64,000 bases of DNA from Clostridium sp. 'White wine YQ' (GTDB lineage: Bacteria; Bacillota; Clostridia; Clostridiales; Clostridiaceae), in NCBI RefSeq assembly GCF_028728205.1, contig NZ_JAQYUU010000001.1, positions 1,968,082 through 2,032,081 on the forward strand, written 5' to 3'. Positions 42,877 through 51,744 of this stretch are shown in pieces (positions within the stretch are counted from its first letter, which is position 1; the number at the start of each line of letters is the position of its first letter). Below the pieces are notes generated by a model. It worked only from the letters and a program-made list of their open reading frames with translations. It had not been told where the DNA came from and searched no databases. The position numbers and the translations under genes were made by a program.

Positions 42877-43200
42877 TTATACTTTTTTAGAGAAATAATT
42901 TATACTAGCATGAGAATTATTTCTGTATTGAGTTGTAGCATTTTTTGTTTTGGTTAATTCTTTTATTTCTTCTCGTAGACTTTCTCTATTCTTCTCATAA
43001 ATATTTTGAATATTTTTCTGAAGTTCTTTATATTCAGAAGAACTTAAAAATTTCTTAAGCTCTTCTGATGAATTTTTAGCATACTCATGATAGAAAGTTT
43101 CTTTATCTTTTAGCAGTTTATTAAATTCTTCGATTTTTTCTTCTTTTAAATATCTTGCTAACGTTTCTTCTATTCTAATTGCTTCATTCCAATAATTCAC
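42877..43200 (-). CDS. fliT: FliT-like flagellar chaperone
   Basis: This 107-residue, helical, charged protein has no signal or membrane segment. Its N-terminal helix (MNYWNEAIRIEETLARYLKE in the translated form) and coiled-coil tail fit the FliT family, which binds the filament-cap protein FliD. It is the gene directly after fliD, with a TAGTG overlap and a GTG start. The FliT family is poorly conserved, so the call rests mainly on position, size and helical content. Confidence 0.62.
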   Translation of the reverse strand: MNYWNEAIRIEETLARYLKEEKIEEFNKLLKDKETFYHEYAKNSSEELKKFLSSSEYKELQKNIQNIYEKNRESLREEIKELTKTKNATTQYRNNSHASINYFSKKV

Positions 43201-45005
43201 TATTGCCCACCACCAAAAGCATTAGCTAGGTAAGTTGCCTGACTATTATAATTATTCATTGCTGTCTCTAAAGAGGCATATCTTTGATATAATCTGTTTT
43301 GTTGATCAACAAATTTATCTTGTAAATCAGTTATTAATTTAGTCTGGGTATCTATAGCTTTTAATAAATCATTATTATAGAATGTAACAGACCCAGTATA
43401 TCCAACTTTTTTTAATAATAATGAATCTGAACTAATTACATTATCATTTAAGATATTCTTAAGTCTCTGCATTATTCCATTGTCTTTAAATTGCTGATCC
43501 TTTGACAAAGCGGAATCTGCCATATTCGTAAATAACTTATATACATCATCTGGACTATTTTCTAATGAAGCAGTAAGTTTTCCTTCATCTACAGTAAGTT
43601 GACCTGGTGTTGTTACATCGTCTGAAAAGTCAAAACCAATATCATAATATTTCAACTTTTGTCCTGTTACAGGAGTATTAAAAGCACTTCTTAAGGAAGA
43701 TACTATGCCTGAAAGATAATTATCATTTCTTAACATCCCTTCTTTTGTTTTCGCTTCCCACTGCGTTATTTGATCTGTAGTCATAGAAGCTCTTTGAGTA
43801 TCCGTTAAAGGGGGATAATCTCTATTTTTCTTTTCAGTAAGTCTAGATGTTATATCACCAATCATCTTATTATAATCATCAACAAAATCCATTATCCTTT
43901 TCTTTAAGTCTGTAATATCTGTTTTACCTTGTATAGTAACTGGGCTTGAAGTAACATCCGAAATAGTGAACTTAACATTATCTACTGTAAATGAATTGCT
44001 TTGATAAGTTTTTGTTGCTGTATTTCCATAAGTATCTGTAATTTCTACTTTTGCATCTCCACCTATAGCATTTAGTGCATCCACAGTACCCATTATAGGC
44101 CCTACTGTATTTGCCCCAGCGTTTATGGTCATTCCACTTCCTGTTCCTAATGCAGTAGTTGAAAATGTGATATTATCGCTTGCATCTATAGAAAATCCTG
44201 CTTTACTTCCTAGAGCATTTTTAAGTTTTAGAAGTATTGCATCTTTTTCAGTAGCATTAGTATTAGGCATTTGTGTTAAGTCAACACTAACAGTTTGTGT
44301 TTGTCCATTATTTTGAAATTCAAATGATACATTCTGTCCAACAAGATCTGATAAAGCAACTGTAGCTTTAGCCGGATTATACCCAATTGTATCATTCGAT
44401 CCAACTCCATTAGTTTGAAGTATATACTCACCTGTAATATCACTTTTGGTCATTTTAGCATCTGCACCTGCTTTAATTATTGCAGCATTAAATATTGACA
44501 TTATGGTATCTTTAGAGGTGCTAACATCTGCAGAGGTTAAATCAACAGTTACAACTTTCCCATTGATATTAATATCTTTTTTAGTTCCAACTAATGAGTT
44601 GAAATCAGTGAATTTAATTCTAGCTGGAGTTGCAAGCGCATCAACTTGAACCTTGTAATTTCCTACTTGAGCTCCAGATAATCCAACTGCACTTACAGCT
44701 CCACTACCATTGCTAGGAGTAAACACAGCTGTCTGATAGTTTTTAGAAACCAACATAGAATTATCCGGTTTTGCCAAATCCATATATTTTGAGTAAAAAT
44801 CTCTTAATTCTTTAATTACATCTCTATAAGCATTTTGTTGAAACTGTAACATTTGTTTTTGCTGATTAGCCTTATCTATTTTGCTTTGTTGTCCCAGCAT
44901 TGCAGCTTTAACTAAACTATCAACGTCTATTCCACTTAATCCTGTTATTCTATTTCCTGAACTTGGAGTACTTGAAGTACTTGAAGTTGTAGAAGCTACA
45001 TTCAT
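43200..45005 (-). CDS. fliD: Flagellar filament cap protein FliD
   Basis: This 601-residue protein has the FliD N-terminal domain with NRITGLSGIDVDSLVKAAM (about residues 18-36). A flagellin IN-type motif lies in the centre (VDNVKFTISDVTSSPVTIQG). The C-terminal domain has DLKKRIMDFVDDYNKMIGDI and, near the end, RLYQRYASLETAMNNYNSQA. It forms the distal cap that folds flagellin, is escorted by FliT, and is exported after the hook is complete. Its length is on the long side of normal. The GGAGG site lies just upstream. Confidence 0.95.
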   Translation of the reverse strand: MNVASTTSSTSSTPSSGNRITGLSGIDVDSLVKAAMLGQQSKIDKANQQKQMLQFQQNAYRDVIKELRDFYSKYMDLAKPDNSMLVSKNYQTAVFTPSNGSGAVSAVGLSGAQVGNYKVQVDALATPARIKFTDFNSLVGTKKDININGKVVTVDLTSADVSTSKDTIMSIFNAAIIKAGADAKMTKSDITGEYILQTNGVGSNDTIGYNPAKATVALSDLVGQNVSFEFQNNGQTQTVSVDLTQMPNTNATEKDAILLKLKNALGSKAGFSIDASDNITFSTTALGTGSGMTINAGANTVGPIMGTVDALNAIGGDAKVEITDTYGNTATKTYQSNSFTVDNVKFTISDVTSSPVTIQGKTDITDLKKRIMDFVDDYNKMIGDITSRLTEKKNRDYPPLTDTQRASMTTDQITQWEAKTKEGMLRNDNYLSGIVSSLRSAFNTPVTGQKLKYYDIGFDFSDDVTTPGQLTVDEGKLTASLENSPDDVYKLFTNMADSALSKDQQFKDNGIMQRLKNILNDNVISSDSLLLKKVGYTGSVTFYNNDLLKAIDTQTKLITDLQDKFVDQQNRLYQRYASLETAMNNYNSQATYLANAFGGGQ

Positions 45006-45037
45006 CTATATCCCTCCTATAATAAATCATATTTTAT

Positions 45038-45418
45038 TTATCTATTTTCTTTAGATAATTTATAAGCAGTATGCCATGTATCTTGAATATTTTCTATTAA
45101 TGGAATTAGCTTGTCCAACTTTTTGCTATCTTTTTTCAAATTTATTTCAGCTAATTCATTTTTAACAAATTCGTATATTTTAAACATATCTTCAGCCCAA
45201 TTTCCTGCATTTCTATCTAAACTTATCATTAATTCAGTAAAGATATCTTGAGTTCTTGTTAGATATTCATGTGATAGTTTAATATTTTTATTATCAATTG
45301 CCTCTTTAGATTGTTTGGAGAATTTCACTGCACCATCTACTAACATAAGTAGTAATTGTTCTTTTGAAGCATAATTTACGGAATTATTTTTATATACATT
45401 TAATGCATTTGGATACAT
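45038..45418 (-). CDS. fliS: Flagellin export chaperone FliS
   Basis: This protein of 126 residues is of the typical FliS size. MYPNALNVYKNNSVNYASKE is the normal start, and it continues QLLLMLVDGAVKFSKQSKEA. FliS clamps the C-terminal helix of flagellin before export. The ATG at 45418 has AGGAGGG six bases upstream. An earlier start (45457) lies inside the preceding gene and is not used. Confidence 0.95.
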   Translation of the reverse strand: MYPNALNVYKNNSVNYASKEQLLLMLVDGAVKFSKQSKEAIDNKNIKLSHEYLTRTQDIFTELMISLDRNAGNWAEDMFKIYEFVKNELAEINLKKDSKKLDKLIPLIENIQDTWHTAYKLSKENR

Positions 45419-45428
45419 ACTTTCCCTC

Positions 45429-45731
45429 CTATTTTTTCGTATCAACAAATACCCCAAGGGAGCTATTATTTGATATTTCTTTTTCCCCCTCCACCTGCAA
45501 ATTATCTACCATGACGCCTTCAACTTCAATCTTATGATTTTTTCCACCTTGCTGTTTGCTACGTTTCAATGTCTCTTTAAATGAATTTCTATCTTTTGCA
45601 GTTTCTTCATCTTCACTATATGCTCTAATGGTTATTTCTTTTTTACTCGGGCCATGAACTTTACCATCTTTAGTTTGTTCCATTAGCTTTCTTCTCAAGT
45701 CAGTGTCAATTTTATTTAGTTTAAATTCCAT
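45429..45731 (-). CDS. Unrecognised soluble protein between flaG and fliS
   Basis: This 100-residue protein is hydrophilic and rich in Lys, Glu and Asp, with no membrane segment. It has an amphipathic N-terminus (EFKLNKIDTDLRRKLMEQT) and a C-terminal DNLQVEGEKEISNNSSLGVF segment. It starts behind a possible GGTGG site and lies 12 bases after flaG and 10 before fliS, so it belongs to the late operon. I recognise no family. It could be a small late regulator or chaperone. Confidence 0.6.
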   Translation of the reverse strand: MEFKLNKIDTDLRRKLMEQTKDGKVHGPSKKEITIRAYSEDEETAKDRNSFKETLKRSKQQGGKNHKIEVEGVMVDNLQVEGEKEISNNSSLGVFVDTKK

Positions 45732-45743
45732 TAAACCACCACC

Positions 45744-46088
45744 TTAAGCTTTTTTATCGAAGACTACTCCAACTGTTTCCAACATTTTAGCTATCATATC
45801 CAATATTTTCTTTGGTGGAATCTCTAAGATAACCTCATTAGTCTTATTATCAACTATTTTGATCATAACGTCTTTTTTGAACTTATCATGAGTAGAATAA
45901 ACTGCATGAGTACCTTCATCTTCTAAAAATTTATTTAATTTTTGTACGGCTTTTTTAATATTTTTATCTTCTTTTTCATCTTTTGCTTTTTCATTAACTG
46001 GAGATTTAATCTCAACCTTTTCTACTGTCGCACTTGATTGATAATCCAGGTTTAGTTGTCCTCCTTGACTAACCGCATTAACATCCAT
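45744..46088 (-). CDS. flaG: FlaG-family flagellar protein
   Basis: The protein has about 114 residues. The N-terminus is variable. The conserved FlaG core is KAVQKLNKFLEDEGTHAVYS, then VMIKIVDNKTNEVILEIPPK and MIAKMLETVGVVFD. FlaG affects filament length and lies beside fliD or fliS in many species. The ATG at 46088 is preferred over GTG at 46097 because GGGGTGA lies six bases before it. It follows csrA by 26 bases. Confidence 0.9.
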   Translation of the reverse strand: MDVNAVSQGGQLNLDYQSSATVEKVEIKSPVNEKAKDEKEDKNIKKAVQKLNKFLEDEGTHAVYSTHDKFKKDVMIKIVDNKTNEVILEIPPKKILDMIAKMLETVGVVFDKKA

Positions 46089-46114
46089 ATTATTCACCCC
46101 GATTACAATGTTTT

Positions 46115-46330
46115 TTATTTTTTTATATTTTTAAGCATATCTAAGTCAAAAGATATAGCTTCTTTATTTTCATTTGTAACTTCTTCATATAATTCTTTCC
46201 TAAGGATTCTTATACTTTTTGGTGCATTAATAGCTAATTTTACATTTCCATTTTCAAGTTTTATAACTTCTATTTCAATATCATCACCTATTAATAATGC
46301 TTCACCCTTTTTTCTGGTAATAACTAACAT
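46115..46330 (-). CDS. csrA: RNA-binding translational regulator CsrA
   Basis: This complete 71-residue CsrA begins [20 protein letters not shown] and includes the RNA-contact residues in [20 protein letters not shown] and the conserved [15 protein letters not shown]. The dimer binds GGA motifs in RNA hairpins. Its likely target here is the fliC leader. It starts four bases after the fliW stop, with GAGGTG upstream, so antagonist and regulator are made together. Confidence 0.97.
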   Translation of the reverse strand: MLVITRKKGEALLIGDDIEIEVIKLENGNVKLAINAPKSIRILRKELYEEVTNENKEAISFDLDMLKNIKK

Positions 46331-46334
46331 CTAA

Positions 46335-46760
46335 TCACCTCTTTATTAAAGGATGTTTTATTTTAAAGTCTTCTTTATCTATTATTACCTGTTTACCTAC
46401 TTTTTTATTAATATTTATAATAATAGGTGCTTTTAAATTTACAGTTATTTTATAAACATCTGAATTTAATGTAACAGTATTATATAAAACAACCTCCTCT
46501 GGATTCTCTATACTTAAACTCTTAATTACTTCTTCATTCAATTCTATTTCATAATCCTTTTTAACATCAAATGGAGATACTACTACTAATCCTACTTCAC
46601 TATTCTCTAAGGACTGAAAAATACTAAATGCTTCATTTTCTTTAGATTGAACTATGATAAACTTTTTCAAGTCTTCAAATCCCATAATTCCATTTGGAAA
46701 GTTTATAATGTCTTTTTCATCGTAGTTAAAAGTTCCATGAAATCTCGTAACTATTTCCAT
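46335..46760 (-). CDS. fliW: CsrA antagonist and flagellin assembly factor FliW
   Basis: This 141-residue protein begins EIVTRFHGTFNYDEKDIINF and has FPNGIMGFEDLKKFIIVQSK (near 21-41), both typical of FliW. FliW binds CsrA when it is not held by free flagellin, and so links flagellin supply to flagellin translation. It lies between flgL and csrA, with close spacing on both sides. Confidence 0.95.
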   Translation of the reverse strand: MEIVTRFHGTFNYDEKDIINFPNGIMGFEDLKKFIIVQSKENEAFSIFQSLENSEVGLVVVSPFDVKKDYEIELNEEVIKSLSIENPEEVVLYNTVTLNSDVYKITVNLKAPIIININKKVGKQVIIDKEDFKIKHPLIKR

Positions 46761-46774
46761 ACTTTACCCTCCTA

Positions 46775-47770
46775 TTATTTTAGGAAATCCATCAAAGATG
46801 GTTGTATTATCCTAGCTGAAGTTTGTAAGGATGCCGTATACACTGTTTGAGCCATTGAATATTCCATCATCTTTTGTGTTATATCAATATCTTCAGTTTT
46901 TGAAAGAATATCTGTCATATTATAGTTCTCTTCTTCATTTTTATCTTTAGCTGAATCCATTCTATTTTGTTTAGCTCCAACTTCCGCCCTTACTTTTAAA
47001 ACATTTGTAACGGTAGTTGTTATATCCTCTAAATTTTCATTTATTAACTTATCTGCATCAGCTGGATTAGAAGATCCTAAGTTATTAACTATATCCCCTA
47101 ATAGATCCATCAAATTAATATTTTTTCCTTTTTCACTTGTGAAACTTACAATATCTTTAGCATTTACATTATATTGCATTGTAACACCTTGAGAAACTTC
47201 CACATCCATCTTTGCTCCAATCATATCAAGTTGAGCATCAATATCCACATTACCTGTGTTAAGTGGCAAGTCCTCTCCATTTTTTCCTGAAAAAGCTAGT
47301 GTATTATTTCCACTAAGTGCATCAGTATTTATCTTTATTGGTTTTGATGTAGTTTTGGTTCCTCCAAATATGTATCTTCCATCAAAGTTTGTATTTAAAA
47401 TCTGTGCAATTTCAGATACTTTTTCATTTACTTCATCTTTTATTGCTTTTTTTTCATCGGACCCATATGCTGCGTTTCCTGAAGAAACCATAAGTTCTCT
47501 AATTCTTTGTAAAGATTCATTTACTTGTCCTAAGCCTGTATCAGTTGCATCAAGCCAATTAATTGTATCCTTAATATTTTCATTATATTGAACATTTGTA
47601 GCCATATCTGAAGTTAGTTGCATTGATCTAGCTACTTTAAAAGGATTATCAGAAGGTTTTCTTATTTCCTTACCTGAACTTAATTGTTGTTGCATCTTTT
47701 GCATATTTGTCAAATTTGTTCTCATATCGCTAAGATAATTGTTTGAAAGCATTCTATTGGTTACTCTCAT
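46775..47770 (-). CDS. flgL: Hook-filament junction protein FlgL
   Basis: This 331-residue flagellin-like junction protein has N-terminal MRVTNRMLSNNYLSDMRTNL and MQQQLSSGKEIRKPSDNPFK. Its C-terminus is DITQKMMEYSMAQTVYTASL with a final LQTSARIIQPSLMDF. It links FlgK to the filament. It follows flgK by 12 bases. The length is typical. Confidence 0.95.
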   Translation of the reverse strand: MRVTNRMLSNNYLSDMRTNLTNMQKMQQQLSSGKEIRKPSDNPFKVARSMQLTSDMATNVQYNENIKDTINWLDATDTGLGQVNESLQRIRELMVSSGNAAYGSDEKKAIKDEVNEKVSEIAQILNTNFDGRYIFGGTKTTSKPIKINTDALSGNNTLAFSGKNGEDLPLNTGNVDIDAQLDMIGAKMDVEVSQGVTMQYNVNAKDIVSFTSEKGKNINLMDLLGDIVNNLGSSNPADADKLINENLEDITTTVTNVLKVRAEVGAKQNRMDSAKDKNEEENYNMTDILSKTEDIDITQKMMEYSMAQTVYTASLQTSARIIQPSLMDFLK

Positions 47771-47782
47771 TTAACTAACCTC

Positions 47783-49618
47783 CTATTTAATCAACCCATT
47801 TACTACAACATCAAGAAGTTCATCTACTGTTGCTATTATCTTGGCATTTGCATTATAAGCGTGTTGAAATTGTACTAAATTTGTCATTTCTTCATCTAAG
47901 GATACTCCTGATACAGAATCTCTGCTTTGTTGAAGAGAATTAAGCAGACTCTCCTGATTAGTTACCATTCTACCAGATTCTTGAGCTTGAACACCAAGCT
48001 TATCAATTGTATCTTTGAAAAATCCACTAAGTGTCATGCCACTTGTATCACTTGCAATAGTCATTCCATTATTACTAAGTGTCGCTCCTCCTTTAGATGC
48101 ACTGAACATATCTGCTCTCGTACTAACTGTTCCTCCAAAATCTTGAACTCTAAGTAAGGTATCTCTTAGTTTTGCAATTGCCAATGCTCTTGCCCCATCA
48201 CTTTCTCCATCAACTGGGTTCTGGCCTGTAAAGGCATAAGCATTATCATGAGTCTTAGTTTTTATCTTCATTACATCATTTAATAGTTCTTCATTTAAAG
48301 TAATGTTTCCAGCGTTAATATCCTGCTCTGCTGCTAATGTATCATCTAAGTTATATAATTCATGTGCATTATTATATTTAGCAACATCTTTATTTACAAA
48401 GAAAACTGAATAGTCTTTATCTGGAACTCCTGGATTACCACTGCTTTTTGTAAGACCTGAATGTATAGCATTTACTGAATATGCTAATGATTTAGCAATC
48501 TTATTTAATTGATCTATATATCCATTTATGTCTTGTTCTACTGATATTGTACCCGCAATTTCACCTGATTGAGGCTGAAAATCCATAATTTCAGCAGCAT
48601 TAATCGCATAATTTTCTTTTATCGGATATCCATCACCTTTTACAGGAACCCCCTCTGAGTTAGCCCATAGTATTCTTGAATTCATTAATTCTTCAGCTTT
48701 ATCAGAAGTCATACCGGTTACTTTAATTGTTCCTTTATTATCTTCTGATTGCATATTGCCTAGCTTATAGTAAGTTATATTATAAGTTTGGCCTGATGGA
48801 TCATTGCTATCCTTTTCCATTGAACTTATATATGAAAATCTCATAACTGATTCATTGTCATCAGCTGATACTAATTTACCATTTTTCATTCCACCTAAGT
48901 CAGTAGGTTTTAAGTCTATTCCCTCAAACTCTTTTCTATCAACATTTAAATTAAATTTATTACTTAATTGGTCAATAAGTAAATCTCTTTTATCCTCTAA
49001 ATCATTAGGTTGATTTCCTGAAACCTTAACTGTTTTAATTTCCTTATTCAATGCACCAATCTGATCTAATAAGCTATTCATATCAGTCACATCATTCTTA
49101 AGCAAATTCTGAGCATTTGATTTTAGATCTTGAAGCTTAGTGTATGTATGATTTAATGCATCTGTTAATGAAACTGTTTGTTGAGCAGTTACTGTTCTAG
49201 CATTTGAGTTTTGAGGTTGCTTGGATAGTTCTTGCCATGAATCAAAGAACTTACCCATTAATGTTGAAATTCCTGTATCTGATGGTTCGTTAAATATATC
49301 TTGAACTTCACCTAAGAAATTATTTCTTATATCAAATTTTCCAGCTGTACTTGTTTCATTTCTCACCTGAAAATCCAAAAAGGTATCTCTTATTCTTTCG
49401 ATAGCAGATACTTGAGCTCCTGTTCCTAGTTGCCCTGCTGTAGCAACAGCACCTAATACAGGACCTCCATATGGTCTTGATGTTTCTATCTGAGCCCTTT
49501 GTCTTGAAAATCCAGGCGTGTTAGCATTAGAAATATTATGTGAAGTTACATCAATTGTTTTTTGAGCAACTGACATTCCTCTTCCACCAATATTTAATGT
49601 TCCAAATAATCCTGACAT
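47783..49618 (-). CDS. flgK: Hook-filament junction protein FlgK
   Basis: This 611-residue protein has the N-terminal motif TIDVTSHNISNANTPGFSRQ and a C-terminal domain with VSLDEEMTNLVQFQHAYNAN and ATVDELLDVVVNGL. It forms the first junction ring between hook and filament. It is long because of its central domains, within the normal 450-650 range. It starts 12 bases after the flgN stop, with GGAGG upstream. Confidence 0.95.
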   Translation of the reverse strand: MSGLFGTLNIGGRGMSVAQKTIDVTSHNISNANTPGFSRQRAQIETSRPYGGPVLGAVATAGQLGTGAQVSAIERIRDTFLDFQVRNETSTAGKFDIRNNFLGEVQDIFNEPSDTGISTLMGKFFDSWQELSKQPQNSNARTVTAQQTVSLTDALNHTYTKLQDLKSNAQNLLKNDVTDMNSLLDQIGALNKEIKTVKVSGNQPNDLEDKRDLLIDQLSNKFNLNVDRKEFEGIDLKPTDLGGMKNGKLVSADDNESVMRFSYISSMEKDSNDPSGQTYNITYYKLGNMQSEDNKGTIKVTGMTSDKAEELMNSRILWANSEGVPVKGDGYPIKENYAINAAEIMDFQPQSGEIAGTISVEQDINGYIDQLNKIAKSLAYSVNAIHSGLTKSSGNPGVPDKDYSVFFVNKDVAKYNNAHELYNLDDTLAAEQDINAGNITLNEELLNDVMKIKTKTHDNAYAFTGQNPVDGESDGARALAIAKLRDTLLRVQDFGGTVSTRADMFSASKGGATLSNNGMTIASDTSGMTLSGFFKDTIDKLGVQAQESGRMVTNQESLLNSLQQSRDSVSGVSLDEEMTNLVQFQHAYNANAKIIATVDELLDVVVNGLIK

Positions 49619-49630
49619 ATTATCCTCCCA

Positions 49631-50041
49631 TTACCTTTTTATTTTCCCATAAGAATTGTAAGTGTCTATATCCCTTCTAGGATTAATTATTGTTAATAGT
49701 CTATTTGTAAAGGATAGTTGCTGTTTTATTAATAACTCATTAGTATCCTTCTGTAATCTTAATTCTTCTAAGAGCATTCTTATTTCTCTATATAAATTTT
49801 CTAGCTCTTCATCTTTATTATTATTAATGTAATCAACCAAATCTAACCCCGATGTAGCCCTTCTTCTTTTTACTTCCCACTGAGCTACTTCTTTATTTAC
49901 TTCTTGAATTTCTTCAACTATACCCTCTAAGTTGAAAATTTCTTTGTTTATTATATATCCATGTTGCTTCTCTAAAATATTCATAAGCTTTATTAAGCTA
50001 TTTTTCTCTTCTATAAATATTTCTTTTATGGATTCACTCAT
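49631..50041 (-). CDS. flgN: FlgN-family export chaperone for FlgK and FlgL
   Basis: This 136-residue helical protein is typical of FlgN in size and in its EELRLQKDTNELLIKQQLSF C-terminal helix, which binds FlgK/FlgL in other species. The start shares one base with the flgM stop, and flgK follows it. The family is weakly conserved, so the gene order flgM-flgN-flgK-flgL is a main support. Confidence 0.87.
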   Translation of the reverse strand: MSESIKEIFIEEKNSLIKLMNILEKQHGYIINKEIFNLEGIVEEIQEVNKEVAQWEVKRRRATSGLDLVDYINNNKDEELENLYREIRMLLEELRLQKDTNELLIKQQLSFTNRLLTIINPRRDIDTYNSYGKIKR

Positions 50042-50316
50042 TAAATCTTTCTCCCTTTCATTGAGTCAAACATAGCTTTAGAGATAGCAGCTGAACTTGG
50101 ATTATAAGTTCCATTTTTAATATCATTTTTTAACTTTTCTATTTTTTCTGGTGAATTTGTGAATACTTCATCTACACCATATTTTTGAAGGGCTTTACCT
50201 GTCTTTGATATTTCAATTTTATCTTGAACCTTGGCTACATCCTTCTTTTCTACTTTCTTTACATTTGAATTATAGTAATTATTAATACTTGAGGGAGATA
50301 TCCCTTTAATATTCAT
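50041..50316 (-). CDS. flgM: Anti-sigma-28 factor FlgM
   Basis: This 91-residue protein has a basic N-terminus (ISPSSINNYYNSNVKKVEKK) and the conserved C-terminal sigma-binding helices (RVD-type, here VQDKIEISKTGKALQK and FTNSPEKIEKLKNDIKNGTY). FlgM holds sigma-28 until it is exported through the finished hook. It is the first gene of the late operon and has a sigma-28 promoter, making a negative feedback loop. Confidence 0.93.
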   Translation of the reverse strand: MNIKGISPSSINNYYNSNVKKVEKKDVAKVQDKIEISKTGKALQKYGVDEVFTNSPEKIEKLKNDIKNGTYNPSSAAISKAMFDSMKGRKI

Positions 50317-50354
50317 ACTAACCCCACCTTTAATACTTTATCGTTCTAATATTA

Positions 50355-50381
50355 TTATCGTTATATGTTTATATTTATTTA
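50355..50381 (-). promoter_or_regulatory. Sigma-28 promoter of the flgM operon
   Basis: On the minus strand TAAA (50378-50381), 15 bases, then AACGATAA (50355-50362) match at 10 of 12 positions. It lies about 40 bases before the flgM ATG. A second AACGATAA a few bases downstream has no -35 partner. Confidence 0.75.
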
Positions 50382-50468
50382 GTAATTTAATTTAGATTGT
50401 ATATAATTTCGCACGAAATACCCTATACGCGGATAAAATGCATTATTATTATATTACCCATAATTAGA

Positions 50469-50508
50469 AACTCCTAGTATTACTTGTTAAAAAATAATAC
50501 TAGGAGTT
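50469..50508. terminator. Large hairpin between fliY and flgM, possible terminator
   Basis: A perfect 14-bp inverted repeat with a 12-base loop. The T run (50513-50521) is on the plus-strand side, so it would terminate plus-strand transcription. On the minus strand the following bases are TCTAATTATG, a poor tail. A second imperfect hairpin lies at 50533-50583, with its T run also on the plus side. It may still end the chemotaxis operon on the minus strand by stem strength. Nothing on the plus strand is clearly a gene. Confidence 0.5.
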
Positions 50509-50589
50509 AAATTCTTTTTTTATTTTGAAAGTCTTGTAAAAGGTCCATATAGGCATTGTGTCTATATGAGACTTTTTACAAAGCTTTTT

Positions 50590-51744
50590 TTATCTTAATG
50601 ATTTTATTCTTTCAGCACCTGAAACTATGCTTGTAATTCTCACGCCAAAGTTTTCATCAACAACTACAACTTCACCATAAGCTATCTTCTTACCATTTAC
50701 TAAAACTTCAACTGGCTCTTCAGCAAGTTTTTCTAACTCTATTAAAGATCCACTTGAGAAATTTAAAATATCTCTTATACTCTTTTTAGTTCTTCCAAGA
50801 ACTACTGATATTTCAAGAGGTACATCTAATATTAAATCAATATTACTATGTGCTGCTCCTGAGCCACCTGCTGATAATGGTTCAAATTGCGCTCTATGCA
50901 CTTCAACTACTGGAGCTGGTGCTTGAACTGGTGCTGGTGCACTACTTGCATATGTATTATTTTCTTGTACTCTTGTTTCAGCATGACTTTGTGCCCTTTG
51001 GACTGGTGCTTCTTGATGAATTTCCTTTGAAGCTACTTCGTTACTAGTTTCGCTTCCAATCAAGTCTTCTTCTCCCATCATAATTGCAACTATTTTCTTT
51101 GCTGTACTTACAGGCAATATTTGCATTATGCTTGAATCTACTAGCGAACCTATTGTCATTCTGAAAGAAACTTTAACTACCTTCTCTTCGTCGCTGATAT
51201 CATCAGCAATTTCATCGCCATCATTTTGCCAAACTTTTGATTTAGGTGGGGAAATATTTACTTCTCTTGAGAACATTGTTGCCATTGAAGTTGCTGCTGA
51301 ACCTATCATTTGATTCATTGCTTCTTGAACTGCTGATATTTCTATTTCTGATAATTCTGTAACTGTTACAGAACCATCTCCACCCATCATCAGATTTGCT
51401 ATAACTGATGCATCACTATTTTTCATAATAAGGATATTCTTACCTACAATTCCTGAAGTATATTCTACTTCTAATACTATATTTGGTGTCTCAAATCCTT
51501 TTTTAACCTCATGCAATGTTGTCAGTGTTACCACTGGAGTTGTGATATTAACCTGTTGATTAATAATCTGTGATAAGGCAGTTGATGCTGAGCCCATGGA
51601 TATATTTCCAATTTCACCCAACAAATCTTTTTCTATATCCTTTAAATTTTGATCATCATCCGCTTCAGGCTGACTTGCTGTACTGCTAGGATTTCCATTT
51701 AAAAGTGAATCTATTTCTTCTTGTGAAAGAAATCCGTTACTCAT
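50590..51744 (-). CDS. fliY: Flagellar motor switch phosphatase FliY (FliN-type C-terminus)
   Basis: This protein of about 384 residues has the CheY-P binding motif LSQEEIDSLLNG at the very N-terminus. A CheC/CheX-like phosphatase domain follows (EIGNISMGSASTALSQ, about residues 46-62, and a second half with EAMNQMIGSAATSMATMF). A Gln/Ala/Pro-rich linker is about 230-290. The FliN C-terminal domain is LDVPLEISVVLGRTKKSIRD. FliY replaces FliN in Firmicutes. The ATG at 51744 overlaps the fliM stop by eight bases and is better spaced than the ATG at 51756. Confidence 0.94.
   Translation of the reverse strand: MSNGFLSQEEIDSLLNGNPSSTASQPEADDDQNLKDIEKDLLGEIGNISMGSASTALSQIINQQVNITTPVVTLTTLHEVKKGFETPNIVLEVEYTSGIVGKNILIMKNSDASVIANLMMGGDGSVTVTELSEIEISAVQEAMNQMIGSAATSMATMFSREVNISPPKSKVWQNDGDEIADDISDEEKVVKVSFRMTIGSLVDSSIMQILPVSTAKKIVAIMMGEEDLIGSETSNEVASKEIHQEAPVQRAQSHAETRVQENNTYASSAPAPVQAPAPVVEVHRAQFEPLSAGGSGAAHSNIDLILDVPLEISVVLGRTKKSIRDILNFSSGSLIELEKLAEEPVEVLVNGKKIAYGEVVVVDENFGVRITSIVSGAERIKSLR

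Noticed and set aside
50338..50345. Second sigma-28 -10 (AACGATAA) close to flgM
   Set aside because: It has no TAAA 15 bases upstream and would give a start too near the ribosome binding site.
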